A stretch of 64,000 nucleotides of DNA, from the NCBI RefSeq assembly GCF_014837065.1, contig NZ_JACSPP010000004.1:1-64000 (forward strand), written 5' to 3'. Shown in pieces: positions 1 to 7,785 of this stretch (position 1 is the first letter of the stretch; each line of letters starts with the position of its first letter). The position numbers and the translations under genes are program-made. Below the pieces are notes generated by a model, which made no database searches, was not told the DNA's origin, and saw only the letters and a program-made list of their open reading frames with translations. Source of the DNA: Phocaeicola intestinalis (GTDB taxonomy: Bacteria > Bacteroidota > Bacteroidia > Bacteroidales > Bacteroidaceae).

Positions 1-67
1 CCTCGACTTGCATGTGTTAGGCCTGTAGCTAGCGTTCATCCTGAGCCAGGATCAAACTCTTCATTGT
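1..67 (-). rRNA. rrs: 16S ribosomal RNA, 5' end (partial)
   Basis: The minus strand reads into the conserved start of 16S rRNA, including GAGTTTGATCCTGGCTCAG and then GATGAACGCTAGC and AACACATGCAAGTCGA. Aligning GAAGAG (complement at 57-62) with E. coli position 6 puts the mature 5' end near 67. Only the first ~67 nt are present; the rest of the operon lies to the left of the window. The segment is too short for a species call but fits Bacteroidales. Confidence 0.97.
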
Positions 68-261
68 AAAATATCTTTTCATCGCCTGCCCCCCAAAAAA
101 AAGAAAGGCAAGGCGCATTTTTTTCCTGTCCAGGTCCGGTTACATCTTTCTAACCTTCACGTCATTCACTTTTCGTACTGCGTTTCCTGTATCCAAATCA
201 TATCAAAGATCTTGCTCACCAGGGACTTACACAACCTTTTCAGGTGGCGTCCCTTTCGGAA

Positions 262-300
262 AGCGAGTGCAAAGGTACGCCTTTTTACCGAAACTGCAAG
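262..300 (-). promoter_or_regulatory. rrn operon promoter (Bacteroides type)
   Basis: On the minus strand a perfect -7 box TACCTTTG lies at 270-277. A TTGC sits about 18 nt upstream in the -33 position, within a T/A-rich stretch. Transcription would start near 263, giving a ~195-nt leader (68-262) before mature 16S. The block TTTCGGTAAAAA just upstream of the -7 box recurs in the lysO promoter. The remaining stretch 301-715 is A+T rich; the two short open frames there lack coding features, and I see nothing else in it. Confidence 0.75.
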
Positions 301-715
301 TAACTGGAGAACTTTTTTTGAAACTTTTTTCATGTGAAATATGCAAAATGCTGATATTCACAGATATACAGGAAAATATTTACACCTGGAAAAAACTTAG
401 TAAGAATAACAATACTCCTTATTATATATATGACAACAGAAAACCGAAGGCAAGGATACAAAAAAGCACCTATATGAACGGGGGCATGGAAGATATATCC
501 GTTGACCCGTACATATAAGTGCGTATAAAAAGAGAACGATACTTCTCGCAGTATTTATTTGCACATTTCGCATATGTCACCGTATATAAAGACAATGTGC
601 ACATCATCTTTTTTACGAAAATGACGCATAAATTCCAGGAACAAAAAACAAGAGCTATGTCTGTCTATGCCTATCTATGCCCCATAAAGATGCACAAATC
701 CATACCGTGCCTGGT

Positions 716-761
716 ATAAAATCCTTTACTTTATCGACAAAAGAAAGATATGAGTAAAGGA
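716..761 (-). terminator. Possible terminator of the lysO pair
   Basis: The complementary 9-mers TCCTTTACT (722-730) and AGTAAAGGA (753-761) bracket the stop codon of the larger lysO gene. They are followed on the minus strand by TTTTATA. The loop is long (22 nt) and the stem overlaps the last codons, so this is a weak but plausible intrinsic terminator. Confidence 0.4.
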
Positions 762-1354
762 ACACTCATTTCCAGAATTATTCCATGCAAAATAGCTAAT
801 GGCACTAAATTTTTCCCCGAGTACCGATACACCAACGGCAACATTACATCCATTGAATTGATGCCTGCAGCCGAAATAGGTGCCAACCTACCAAAAACCC
901 GTGTAAAGAAGGGGGCTCCCAACAACGAAATCATTTCCCGAATGATATTTGCCAATAGAGCCAATGTACCTAATTCCGCTGCAACCTGCACTCCCACCGA
1001 TGCACTCTTAATTTCGGTTATCAGTACCGATGAGAGAGAATAATAGGCAAAGCCGCTTCCCACCGCCATGCAATCGGCAGTACCCCAATGCGTCAGAAAA
1101 AAACTGGCAAAAAAAGAAAAAAGCAAAGTCCCTGCAATAGTAGACAAAGGGACAAGCAACATCTTGAAATTCAATGCATGAAGCATCTCTTTCAAATTCT
1201 TATTAGAACCAATACCAATGCCAACTTGAAGAATCAGGGCATAAAGAATCAACATCGTGGTATTCCCTTTCACCCATTCTGAAGGAACCCAATGATGAGC
1301 CCCTAACATACCACCCAGCGTAAAGACACAAATAATAAGCAAACTATTCTTCAT
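731..1354 (-). CDS. lysO: LysO-family lysine exporter, C-terminal part (DUF340)
   Basis: A 207-residue, very hydrophobic protein with about six membrane segments. It contains the LysO features GIGIGSNKNL near the N-terminus, GSGFAYYSLSSVL in the middle and GINSMDVMLPLV near the end. LysO (YbjE) exports lysine and its toxic analogues across the inner membrane. E. coli LysO is one chain of about 300 residues. Here the first third is encoded by the overlapping upstream gene, so the transporter is probably made from two polypeptides. The 11-bp overlap suggests translational coupling. Family assignment is strong; the substrate is inferred from the family. Confidence 0.85.
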   Translation of the reverse strand: MKNSLLIICVFTLGGMLGAHHWVPSEWVKGNTTMLILYALILQVGIGIGSNKNLKEMLHALNFKMLLVPLSTIAGTLLFSFFASFFLTHWGTADCMAVGSGFAYYSLSSVLITEIKSASVGVQVAAELGTLALLANIIREMISLLGAPFFTRVFGRLAPISAAGINSMDVMLPLVYRYSGKNLVPLAILHGIILEMSVPLLISFFCR

Positions 1355-1631
1355 CGTTCCTCCTTTCTTTCTTAAATAGAAAACGGTATGCGAAATACCC
1401 TCCTACCAGACTACCCATCGTTCCCAATACAGCGAGAAAAGCCGCCTGATAACCAAACTTATCCAAATTTGAAACCAACTCATCGTTCGACCCGATGGAG
1501 ATGCCGAATACAAATAACATCAATAACACGGTATAGGAAACGGTCTTCTCTACTTGATGCAAAAAAGTCACCCGACGAAACACATAACCGATTCCTATCC
1601 CTATAAACAACAGGAACAAAACCGTAAACAT
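1344..1631 (-). CDS. lysO: LysO-family exporter, N-terminal part
   Basis: A 95-residue protein with three membrane segments and a short charged tail (KKERRNDEE). It carries the repeated G-I-G-I-G and GISIGSN signatures of the LysO N-terminal region. I place the start at the internal ATG at 1629-1631 (MFTVLFLLFIGIG) because it begins the first membrane helix; an in-frame ATG 14 codons upstream gives an unlikely extension. It overlaps the next gene by 11 bp. Together the two products have about the length of a one-chain LysO (95 + 207 residues), so this looks like a split gene and not a decayed one. Confidence 0.75.
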   Translation of the reverse strand: MFTVLFLLFIGIGIGYVFRRVTFLHQVEKTVSYTVLLMLFVFGISIGSNDELVSNLDKFGYQAAFLAVLGTMGSLVGGYFAYRFLFKKERRNDEE

Positions 1632-1995
1632 AACTAACACATTAAGCTTTAGAAATAAAACAGAGCAATACATTCCCTTATATCACCCCAAGAGCCTGTT
1701 TAGAAACGTTTTTGAATCTCTACAAAAAGTATTCTTGACTTGATGTATGAAGGATGTATTGGCTGAAAAAAGGATATTCATTGTTATAAAAACAACCGGA
1801 ATGGAAAGTACAGAACGTACCTTCCCTACTTGTCGACCATTTAGATAAAGCCCGTAAACCAATGCACAACAAACCTCCTGTGCGTCTTCTCTTGCCGACA
1901 CGCACACATACATGGAGTAATATGTTGTAATAAAACCTTCATAGCCTTTCTATCATTTAACGGGCTGCAAAGATAAGCATTTTTACCGAAATACA
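1632..1995 (-). promoter_or_regulatory. lysO promoter and ~330-nt leader
   Basis: A -7 box TATCTTTG lies on the minus strand at 1968-1975, preceded by TTTCGGTAAAAA as at the rrn promoter. The predicted start near 1961 leaves about 330 nt before the lysO start codon. The leader contains a hairpin with arms TGTGCGT / ACGCACA (about 1880-1910) and a segment GAGCCTGTTTAGAAACG (complement, near 1691) that resembles insertion-sequence ends. A 76-codon frame (1683-1913) runs through it but looks non-coding. I could not match it to the lysine riboswitch consensus. Confidence 0.5.
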
Positions 1996-2023
1996 GAATA
2001 TATATACAGGAAATATTCCGATA

Positions 2024-2929
2024 TTATTTTAAATCCCTACCGAATGCCCTGTATTTCAATGGTGTAATCCCTGCATGTTTCTTAAACAAATTCGAAAAAT
2101 GCTCGGTAGATGTATATCCCAACATAAAGCAGATTTCCTTCACCGAATGCGTACTTCCGACCAACAATTGCTTGGCTTTCCGCATTTTCAGTTCCTGAAA
2201 ATATTTTGCCGGAGCATATCCCGTATAATCTTTAAACGCCTTGCGAAACCACGAATAGCTGAGATTCAACCGTGCCGCCAACTGTTCCGGATCTATCTCC
2301 CGACAAAGATTTTCGTTCATGATAATTTTGGCCTGTTCCATCTTCTCGGACACATTATCTTTTTCAAACACATTATTCCGGGATACGGAAAGCACCAACC
2401 CAATCATATGCAATACAATCCCTGCCAAATATTGTTGTGACGCCGTCTTATCCTCCTCAGCTACCTCCAATGCACGCGAAAACAACATGGCCAGCTCCTC
2501 ATTCAGTCCGATGTCGAGCACCTGGTTATCTTTTGTCAAAAAAGAATTCCTGACAAGCTGGTCGGCCATTGTCCCTTCAAATCCAATGTAATATTCATTC
2601 CATCCCGTTGCCGTATCCGGCTTGTATGTATGCCATTGTCCGGGAAAAAGAACAATCAGATGCCCTTTTCCCACCTGCCGGTCAGGAGTATCATCGGATG
2701 CAAAAGAACCTTGCCCTTTCGTAATGTAAAGCAACTGATACTCACGCAGGACACGTCCTTTTTGGGCATTAAAAAAATATCCTGTAGGATGATTCCGCAC
2801 CGGATAAGGAGAATTAGGACGAATCGATTGATAACCTACCGTATTGATTGAAAGCCCGAAGCTCCGGTCTTTATCATTTACGATAAGATATTTCAGTTCC
2901 ATGCCTGTATCATTGTATAATTTTGCCAT
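2024..2929 (-). CDS. rhaR: AraC-family transcriptional activator RhaR
   Basis: 301 residues. The N-terminal ~150 form a cupin-like sensing domain (YQLLYITKGQGSF, VLFPGQWHTYKPD). The last ~100 form the AraC DNA-binding domain with two helix-turn-helix units (LAARLNLSYSWFRKAFKDY and VKEICFMLGYTSTEHFSNLF). It is the last gene of the rhamnose operon, 94 bp after fucO. This is the same place as rhaR in Bacteroides thetaiotaomicron, where the protein is a positive regulator of rhamnose catabolism. The role as L-rhamnose sensor is inferred from family and position. Confidence 0.88.
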   Translation of the reverse strand: MAKLYNDTGMELKYLIVNDKDRSFGLSINTVGYQSIRPNSPYPVRNHPTGYFFNAQKGRVLREYQLLYITKGQGSFASDDTPDRQVGKGHLIVLFPGQWHTYKPDTATGWNEYYIGFEGTMADQLVRNSFLTKDNQVLDIGLNEELAMLFSRALEVAEEDKTASQQYLAGIVLHMIGLVLSVSRNNVFEKDNVSEKMEQAKIIMNENLCREIDPEQLAARLNLSYSWFRKAFKDYTGYAPAKYFQELKMRKAKQLLVGSTHSVKEICFMLGYTSTEHFSNLFKKHAGITPLKYRAFGRDLK

Positions 2930-3023
2930 ACGTGTGGATTTTACGGATTATGGCAAATATACAAATTAAAAAGGAGACCACAACGGGCCTCCTCCATTTT
3001 ATACAAATTATACAAAAAAGACA

Positions 3024-4178
3024 TCAATATGCCTTGCGATACAGGGCTTCGATGTCTTCTATCGAAGTGGGACGCGGATTGCCTCCGGTGCAGACATCGT
3101 TGAAGGCATCGATTGCCAACTGGTGCAGGTCTTCCTCGCGCACACCGATTTCGTGCAGCTTCTGCGGGATGTTGATGCTGAGCGAGAGGGCACGCACCGC
3201 CTCGATGGCTGCTTTCACCCCTTCTGCCTCGGTCATGCCTTCCGTATCCACTCCCATTGCCTTGGCGATATGGATATACTTGGGAGCCGCCGGCGATTCG
3301 GCATTATACTCCATCACATAAGGCAAGAGCAATGCGTTTGCCACGCCGTGAGGTGTGTCATAATGCGCACCCAGCGGATGAGCCATCGAGTGTACGATGC
3401 CCAGCCCTACGTTGCTGAACCCCATACCGGCGATATATTGTGCCTGCGACATTGCTTCACGCGCCACCGGGTCGTTGCCATTATCTACCGCAGCCTTCAG
3501 GTTCCCGGCAATCATTTCGATAGCCTTCAGTTCGAACATATCCGACATCAGCCACGCACCCGGCGTAATGTAGCTTTCGATGGCGTGGGTCAGGGCATCC
3601 ATACCCGTAGCGGCGGTCAAGCCTTTGGGCATGGAATACATCAATTCGGGGTCGACAATCGCTACACACGGGATGTCATTCGGGTCGACACATACCATTT
3701 TCTTTTGAGCCTGCTCGTCGATGATGACATAGTTGATGGTCACTTCGGCTCCCGTACCTGCCGTAGTAGGCAATGCAAAAGTCGGAACCGCTTTATGGCG
3801 GGTATCGGCAACCCCTTCCAACGAACGCACATCGGCAAATTCGGGATTATTCACCACGATACCGATGCCTTTGGCGGTATCAATCGCCGAGCCTCCGCCC
3901 AATGCTACGATGAAATCGGCTCCCGAAGCTTTATAAGCCTCCACGCCGTGCTGCACGTTGGCGATGGTGGGATTTGCCTTCACGTCGCTATACACTTCGT
4001 AAGGGATGTTGTTCTTGTCGAACACTTCAATCACTTTATCTGCCACGTGAAAACGAATCAAATCGTTGTCGGTCACGAAAAACGCTTTCTTGAAACCTCT
4101 GCGCTGCGCTTCCGTGCCAATGCTTTCGCGGCATCCCGCACCGAAATACGAGGTTTCGTTCAAAATCATTCTGTACAT
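3024..4178 (-). CDS. fucO: Lactaldehyde reductase (iron-dependent alcohol dehydrogenase)
   Basis: 384 residues, the usual FucO length (382 in E. coli). The NAD-binding GGGSAID is near residue 94. The metal ligands are visible in DALTHAIESYI (D194, H198) and in IVHSMAHPLGAHYDTPHG (H263 and H277). It reduces L-lactaldehyde, the three-carbon product of rhamnulose-1-phosphate cleavage, to 1,2-propanediol, which recycles NADH during anaerobic growth. It lies 133 bp downstream of rhaD, and that gap holds an iteron hairpin. Confidence 0.94.
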   Translation of the reverse strand: MYRMILNETSYFGAGCRESIGTEAQRRGFKKAFFVTDNDLIRFHVADKVIEVFDKNNIPYEVYSDVKANPTIANVQHGVEAYKASGADFIVALGGGSAIDTAKGIGIVVNNPEFADVRSLEGVADTRHKAVPTFALPTTAGTGAEVTINYVIIDEQAQKKMVCVDPNDIPCVAIVDPELMYSMPKGLTAATGMDALTHAIESYITPGAWLMSDMFELKAIEMIAGNLKAAVDNGNDPVAREAMSQAQYIAGMGFSNVGLGIVHSMAHPLGAHYDTPHGVANALLLPYVMEYNAESPAAPKYIHIAKAMGVDTEGMTEAEGVKAAIEAVRALSLSINIPQKLHEIGVREEDLHQLAIDAFNDVCTGGNPRPTSIEDIEALYRKAY

Positions 4179-4219
4179 AGTTCTGTTTTGTTTAAAGGTT
4201 AAATGATAAAGCCTATTTT

Positions 4220-4301
4220 AAACGCGGATTAACGCAGATTTCCGCAGATTGAAAATTTTCAATTAAATAATATCTGCGTTAATCTGCGAAAATCTGCGTT
4301 T
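4220..4301. repeat. Inverted 10-bp-iteron hairpin (CGCAGATT family), copy 1
   Basis: The left arm (4220-4250) consists of repeats of CGCAGATTNN / CGCGGATTAA. The right arm (4272-4301) carries the complementary AATCTGCG repeats. The arms are about 30 bp with roughly five mismatches, separated by a 21-bp A/T loop. The element fills most of the fucO-rhaD gap. Related copies lie at 5159-5239 and 17354-17435. It may act as an attenuator or RNA-stability hairpin within the operon; that role is inferred. Confidence 0.85.
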
Positions 4302-4311
4302 CTATCGTCTT

Positions 4312-5121
4312 TCATTTCGGCAAATTGAAAGCCACTGACATTTCCTTCATCTGCTCCTGGCTCATGCCTTCGGGTTCGAAGCCCATGTTCTTCGCCGCGA
4401 TGTAAATCAGTGCCGATTTGTTGAGCACATCCACCTGGTCGAATGCCGCCATGATGTCGGTATCTACGGCAAACACGCCGTGCTTTTCCCACATCACCAC
4501 ATCGTAGTCATCCAGTTCCTTGATGGTCGCCTCAGCCAGTTCTACCGAGCTGGGCAATTTGTAGGGAACCATTCCCAAGCCGCGCGGACAAAATGCCTTC
4601 GTCTCCGGGATCATGCTCCACAAGAGGTTGGAAGCGACATCCTTCTGCATAAACTTCTGGTTATGGGTCAACGCCACCAGTTCGATGGGGTGAGTGTGGA
4701 GCGATGCCTTGTAGTTCATACCCTTCGAAAGCAGGTAGTTGTGCACACTCAGGTGCGAAGGCAACTCAGAAGTAGGCATCACCGGCTGGTCGGCGATGAT
4801 GACATAGCTGGCACAATCATCCAGAATGCGGATAACCGAGCCGTTTGCCATCGGGTCGCGTGCCAGGTCGCGCATCCGTTTCTGCGTGCCTTTGCAATAG
4901 AAATAACATCCCTTCAATTGGGGGAGTACCGCACCGATTTGTTTCACTTCGCTGATAGCGGGCATCGTGCGGATGGCATCGTCCACGTATTCGGTGATGT
5001 TGATGGTGATGTTTCCGCCGTTGCGTTCAGCCCAGCCTTTCTGCCACAGATAGCCTGCGACTTCTGCTACTTTACCAATCTCGGCAGCCAGTGCCGGACG
5101 GTTGTTCAATATTGATTCCAT
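4312..5121 (-). CDS. rhaD: Rhamnulose-1-phosphate aldolase
   Basis: 269 residues, a class II zinc aldolase of the AraD/FucA superfamily. The zinc site is visible as LHTHPIE (H142 and H144) with a third histidine in WEKHGVFAV near residue 213. The catalytic Glu is E119 in MPTSEL. It splits L-rhamnulose-1-phosphate into dihydroxyacetone phosphate and L-lactaldehyde. It sits between rhaT and fucO in the same orientation, with iteron hairpins in both flanking gaps. Confidence 0.95.
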   Translation of the reverse strand: MESILNNRPALAAEIGKVAEVAGYLWQKGWAERNGGNITINITEYVDDAIRTMPAISEVKQIGAVLPQLKGCYFYCKGTQKRMRDLARDPMANGSVIRILDDCASYVIIADQPVMPTSELPSHLSVHNYLLSKGMNYKASLHTHPIELVALTHNQKFMQKDVASNLLWSMIPETKAFCPRGLGMVPYKLPSSVELAEATIKELDDYDVVMWEKHGVFAVDTDIMAAFDQVDVLNKSALIYIAAKNMGFEPEGMSQEQMKEMSVAFNLPK

Positions 5122-5158
5122 GACTTATGAATTTTAAGTTATTGTTTTATGTTTCTTG

Positions 5159-5239
5159 AAACGCGGATTAACACAGATTTCCGCGGATTAAAAATTAAAT
5201 TATGAAACTATCTGCGTGAATCCGCGCTAATCTGCGTTT
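5159..5239. repeat. Inverted 10-bp-iteron hairpin (CGCAGATT family), copy 2
   Basis: The left arm 5159-5189 (AAACGCGGATTAACACAGAT...) faces the right arm 5210-5239 (ATCTGCGTGAATCCGCGC...). The design and approximate size match the copy at 4220-4301. It occupies the rhaT-rhaD gap, which is also 133 bp. Confidence 0.85.
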
Positions 5240-5254
5240 CCTATAATATAAAAA

Positions 5255-6289
5255 TCACCCCAGCAACTGAGGCAGGAACGATGACACGATGAGCACCGCC
5301 AGACCGATGACCAATACCGTAATGGTCTTCGGCGAGCAACCTTTCCATTCCTTCAGGATGATGCCCCACACGTTCGAGAACACCACGTTGAGCGCCATCA
5401 GGATGCAGAAGGCGAAAGTCATCAGCACGGGCGACGAGGTGAGGAAGCCCTTGCCGAGTGCCAGCCCGAAGAACTGGCTATACCACAACACGCCAGCCAG
5501 GGCACAGAAGACGAGGTTATTCGTCCATACATTGCCTTTACGATAGTCTCCCCACGTGCGGTTCTTCCCGTTCTGGAAGAAACAATACACGGCATTCGTC
5601 ACAAAACCGCCCAGCGTGACGAGGAACGTTGCCGGAAGCGTCTTGAACATATCCGCCGACTCCTCGAAGTGGATAGACGAGCCGAACTCCAGCCCCACAT
5701 TGAAGCAACCGCTCATAAACCCTGCCAGCAGGGCGATGGCAATGCCTTTCGGGAAATTGAAGTCCTTCACCGCCGCCTTTTTCTCCTCTTCGCTCAGGCT
5801 CTGCGACTTCATGTTGCCCGCCACGCCGATGATGGCAATGCCCACAAGCGTCACCACTACACCGATGATGACCGAAGCCGTCAGCTTCTCCAGATGATGC
5901 GCCTCGGGATAGAAGACGTTCAGTATCACCGGAGCCAGAATGGTGCCCAGACCGGCACACGTGCCCAGCGAGATGCTTTGTCCCAGCGCCACGCCAAGGT
6001 AGCGCATCGAAAGCCCGAAAGTCAGTCCGCCCACGCCCCACAGCACACCGAAAAGGATGGTCATTGCCACATCCAGCCCGCTTGCACCGGCAAACAACTC
6101 AAAAAGGCTGTGTCCCGCAGGAACAGCCAGCAACGCACCCAGCAGCGGGAAAACCAGCCAGGCAAACACGCCCTGAACCAGCCAGTACGACTCCCAGCTC
6201 CAGTCTTTTATCCGATTAATCGGCACGTAACAGCTCGACTGGCAGAACGCACCGATAGCAATAATCAATAGTCCGATTACTATATCCAT
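5255..6289 (-). CDS. rhaT: L-rhamnose/H+ symporter
   Basis: 344 residues, identical in length to E. coli RhaT, with about ten hydrophobic helices. It starts MDIVIGLLIIAIGAFCQSSC, and the RhaT-type motif NRIKDWSWESYW follows the first helix. It imports L-rhamnose across the inner membrane with protons. The gene is 38 bp downstream of rhaA, inside the rhamnose operon. Confidence 0.94.
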   Translation of the reverse strand: MDIVIGLLIIAIGAFCQSSCYVPINRIKDWSWESYWLVQGVFAWLVFPLLGALLAVPAGHSLFELFAGASGLDVAMTILFGVLWGVGGLTFGLSMRYLGVALGQSISLGTCAGLGTILAPVILNVFYPEAHHLEKLTASVIIGVVVTLVGIAIIGVAGNMKSQSLSEEEKKAAVKDFNFPKGIAIALLAGFMSGCFNVGLEFGSSIHFEESADMFKTLPATFLVTLGGFVTNAVYCFFQNGKNRTWGDYRKGNVWTNNLVFCALAGVLWYSQFFGLALGKGFLTSSPVLMTFAFCILMALNVVFSNVWGIILKEWKGCSPKTITVLVIGLAVLIVSSFLPQLLG

Positions 6290-6327
6290 TATCTGAATCG
6301 TTTTTTAGAACTTCTCCCGGGCAAGGA

Positions 6328-7584
6328 TTAACCGCGTTTCGATGTCACGTCTGCCTCGTATTTTTCTACCTCGGCAATGAATTCTTCGCCTACCGGCACG
6401 TTGTTCTTCAAGCAGAACATGTCCCATACGGCGTTCCAAGGCAACGCTTTGGCTTCTTCCAGCAGGGCGAGGCGTTCGAACAGCTGGCCGTTTGCTTCGT
6501 ACTGGCGGAGCTGCGCAAGCGGTTCGAGAAGCGCGCGGAGCATGCATTTCTGTGCCGCACGGCTACCCACAACGTACGCGCCGATGCGGTTGATGCTGGC
6601 ATCGAAGTAATCGAGGCCGTAGTGCACGCGGTCGAGCGCGCCGCAACGCACGATTTCCTGGAAGAGTTCCAGTGTCGGGTCGTCCATAATGGTCACGTGG
6701 TCCGAGTCCCAACGGATAGGACGGCTCACGTGCAACATCAGTTCGGGCACGTAGAGCAGGAGCGACGAAACCTTGTCGGCAACGCTCTCGGTCGGGTGGA
6801 AGTGACCGGTATCCAACGTAATCATCTTGTTGTGCGATACGCCATAGCCGATGTAGAAGTCGTTCGAGCCTACGGTATAGCTTTCCAGCCCGATACCGAA
6901 CACTTTCGATTCGATGCAGTCTTTCATGTTCTTGTATTCGGTAGCGAAAATCTGGTCGAGCGAATCCTTCAGCAGTTCGCGGTATTTCATGCGGTTCACG
7001 GTGATGTCCTTGCTTCCGTCGTGCACCCATACGTTCATGATACAGGGGTCGCCCTGTGCCTCGCCCATGGCTTCCGCCACGGCACGGCAACGCTTGGTGT
7101 GCTCAATCCAGAACCGGCGGATGCTTTCGTCGGGATTAGCCAATGTCAGGCTTCCGCTTTTCGGGTGCGAGAAAGAAGTAGAGTTGAAGTCGAGCTTCAT
7201 GTTGTGTTCTTTTCCCCAGTCCATCCAGCTTTGGAAATGACGTGGCTCTACCTGGTCGCGGTCTACGGGTTCACCCTGGAAGTCACCGTAGATTTCGTGC
7301 AGGTTCAAGCGGTGAGTACCGGGAATGTACGAAGCGGCTTTCAGGATATCCTGGCGCAGCTCATCGATGTTGCGTGCACGTCCGGGATAATTTCCGGTGG
7401 TCTGGATACCTCCGGTCAGCGAGCCTGCTCCGGTTTCGAATCCGATGACATCGTCTGCCTGCCAGCAGTGCAGCGACAGGTGGAAGTCCTGCATGGTTTC
7501 CATTACTTTTTCCACGTCTACGCCTACAGCCGCATAGCGTTCTTTCGCGATTTCATACGCTTTGTTTACGAGTTCTTCTTTCAT
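6328..7584 (-). CDS. rhaA: L-rhamnose isomerase
   Basis: 418 residues (E. coli RhaA has 419). Recognisable stretches are LHCWQADDV near the N-terminus, GGIQTTGNYPGRA, the metal-site region TLDTGHFHPTE and IRWDSDHVTIMDD. It converts L-rhamnose to L-rhamnulose in a Mn-dependent TIM-barrel reaction. It is the second gene of the operon, separated from rhaB by 201 bp that hold an AGGAGTTA-type inverted repeat. Confidence 0.96.
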   Translation of the reverse strand: MKEELVNKAYEIAKERYAAVGVDVEKVMETMQDFHLSLHCWQADDVIGFETGAGSLTGGIQTTGNYPGRARNIDELRQDILKAASYIPGTHRLNLHEIYGDFQGEPVDRDQVEPRHFQSWMDWGKEHNMKLDFNSTSFSHPKSGSLTLANPDESIRRFWIEHTKRCRAVAEAMGEAQGDPCIMNVWVHDGSKDITVNRMKYRELLKDSLDQIFATEYKNMKDCIESKVFGIGLESYTVGSNDFYIGYGVSHNKMITLDTGHFHPTESVADKVSSLLLYVPELMLHVSRPIRWDSDHVTIMDDPTLELFQEIVRCGALDRVHYGLDYFDASINRIGAYVVGSRAAQKCMLRALLEPLAQLRQYEANGQLFERLALLEEAKALPWNAVWDMFCLKNNVPVGEEFIAEVEKYEADVTSKRG

Positions 7585-7640
7585 AATAGTATTGTTTTTT
7601 ATGTTAATGAATAAGTTTTATTGAATAGAAGGAATTATTT

Positions 7641-7778
7641 GGGGAAGTTAAAGGGAGTAAAAAGGAGTTATGCCTTCGGCAGGAGTTAAATGCCAATAGT
7701 TCTGCTATGGCTTCCATTAGTAAAAGTATTGGCTTCTAACTCCTTTTAACTCCCTGAAATAACTCCCCTTTAACTCCT
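7641..7778. repeat. AGGAGTTA inverted-iteron element without gene (relative of the S23 element), copy 1
   Basis: The left arm (7641-7691) has AGGAGTTA-type units at about 10-bp spacing. The right arm (7736-7778) has the complementary TAACTCC units. Between them is a 44-nt core (7692-7735) beginning GCCAATAGTT and ending GTATTGGCTT. A core of exactly the same length, with about 34 of 44 positions identical, lies at 10743-10786. GCCAATAGTTTT also borders the left arm of the S23 element at 15146. It lies between rhaB and rhaA. Confidence 0.85.
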
Positions 7779-7785
7779 ATTTATA

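Noticed and set aside
267..719. Two short rightward open frames beside the rrn promoter
   Set aside because: The first overlaps the rrn -7 box, both are A/T-biased with no ribosome-binding site or domain, and they end by chance stops.
1683..1913. 76-codon leftward frame in the lysO leader
   Set aside because: A short stretch (FIHQVKNTF) resembles LysO FLHQVEKTV, but the match is too brief, and the frame lies within the predicted untranslated leader and ends in an IS-end-like repeat.
1674..1961. Lysine riboswitch ahead of lysO
   Set aside because: I could not find the conserved lysine-riboswitch core; only a simple hairpin is visible.
3123..4202. 359-codon plus-strand frame opposite fucO, and a 491-codon frame opposite rhaB (7789-9264)
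   Set aside because: Both are antisense shadows of high-GC, codon-biased genes; their translations show no domain and are rich in His/Arg as expected for such shadows.
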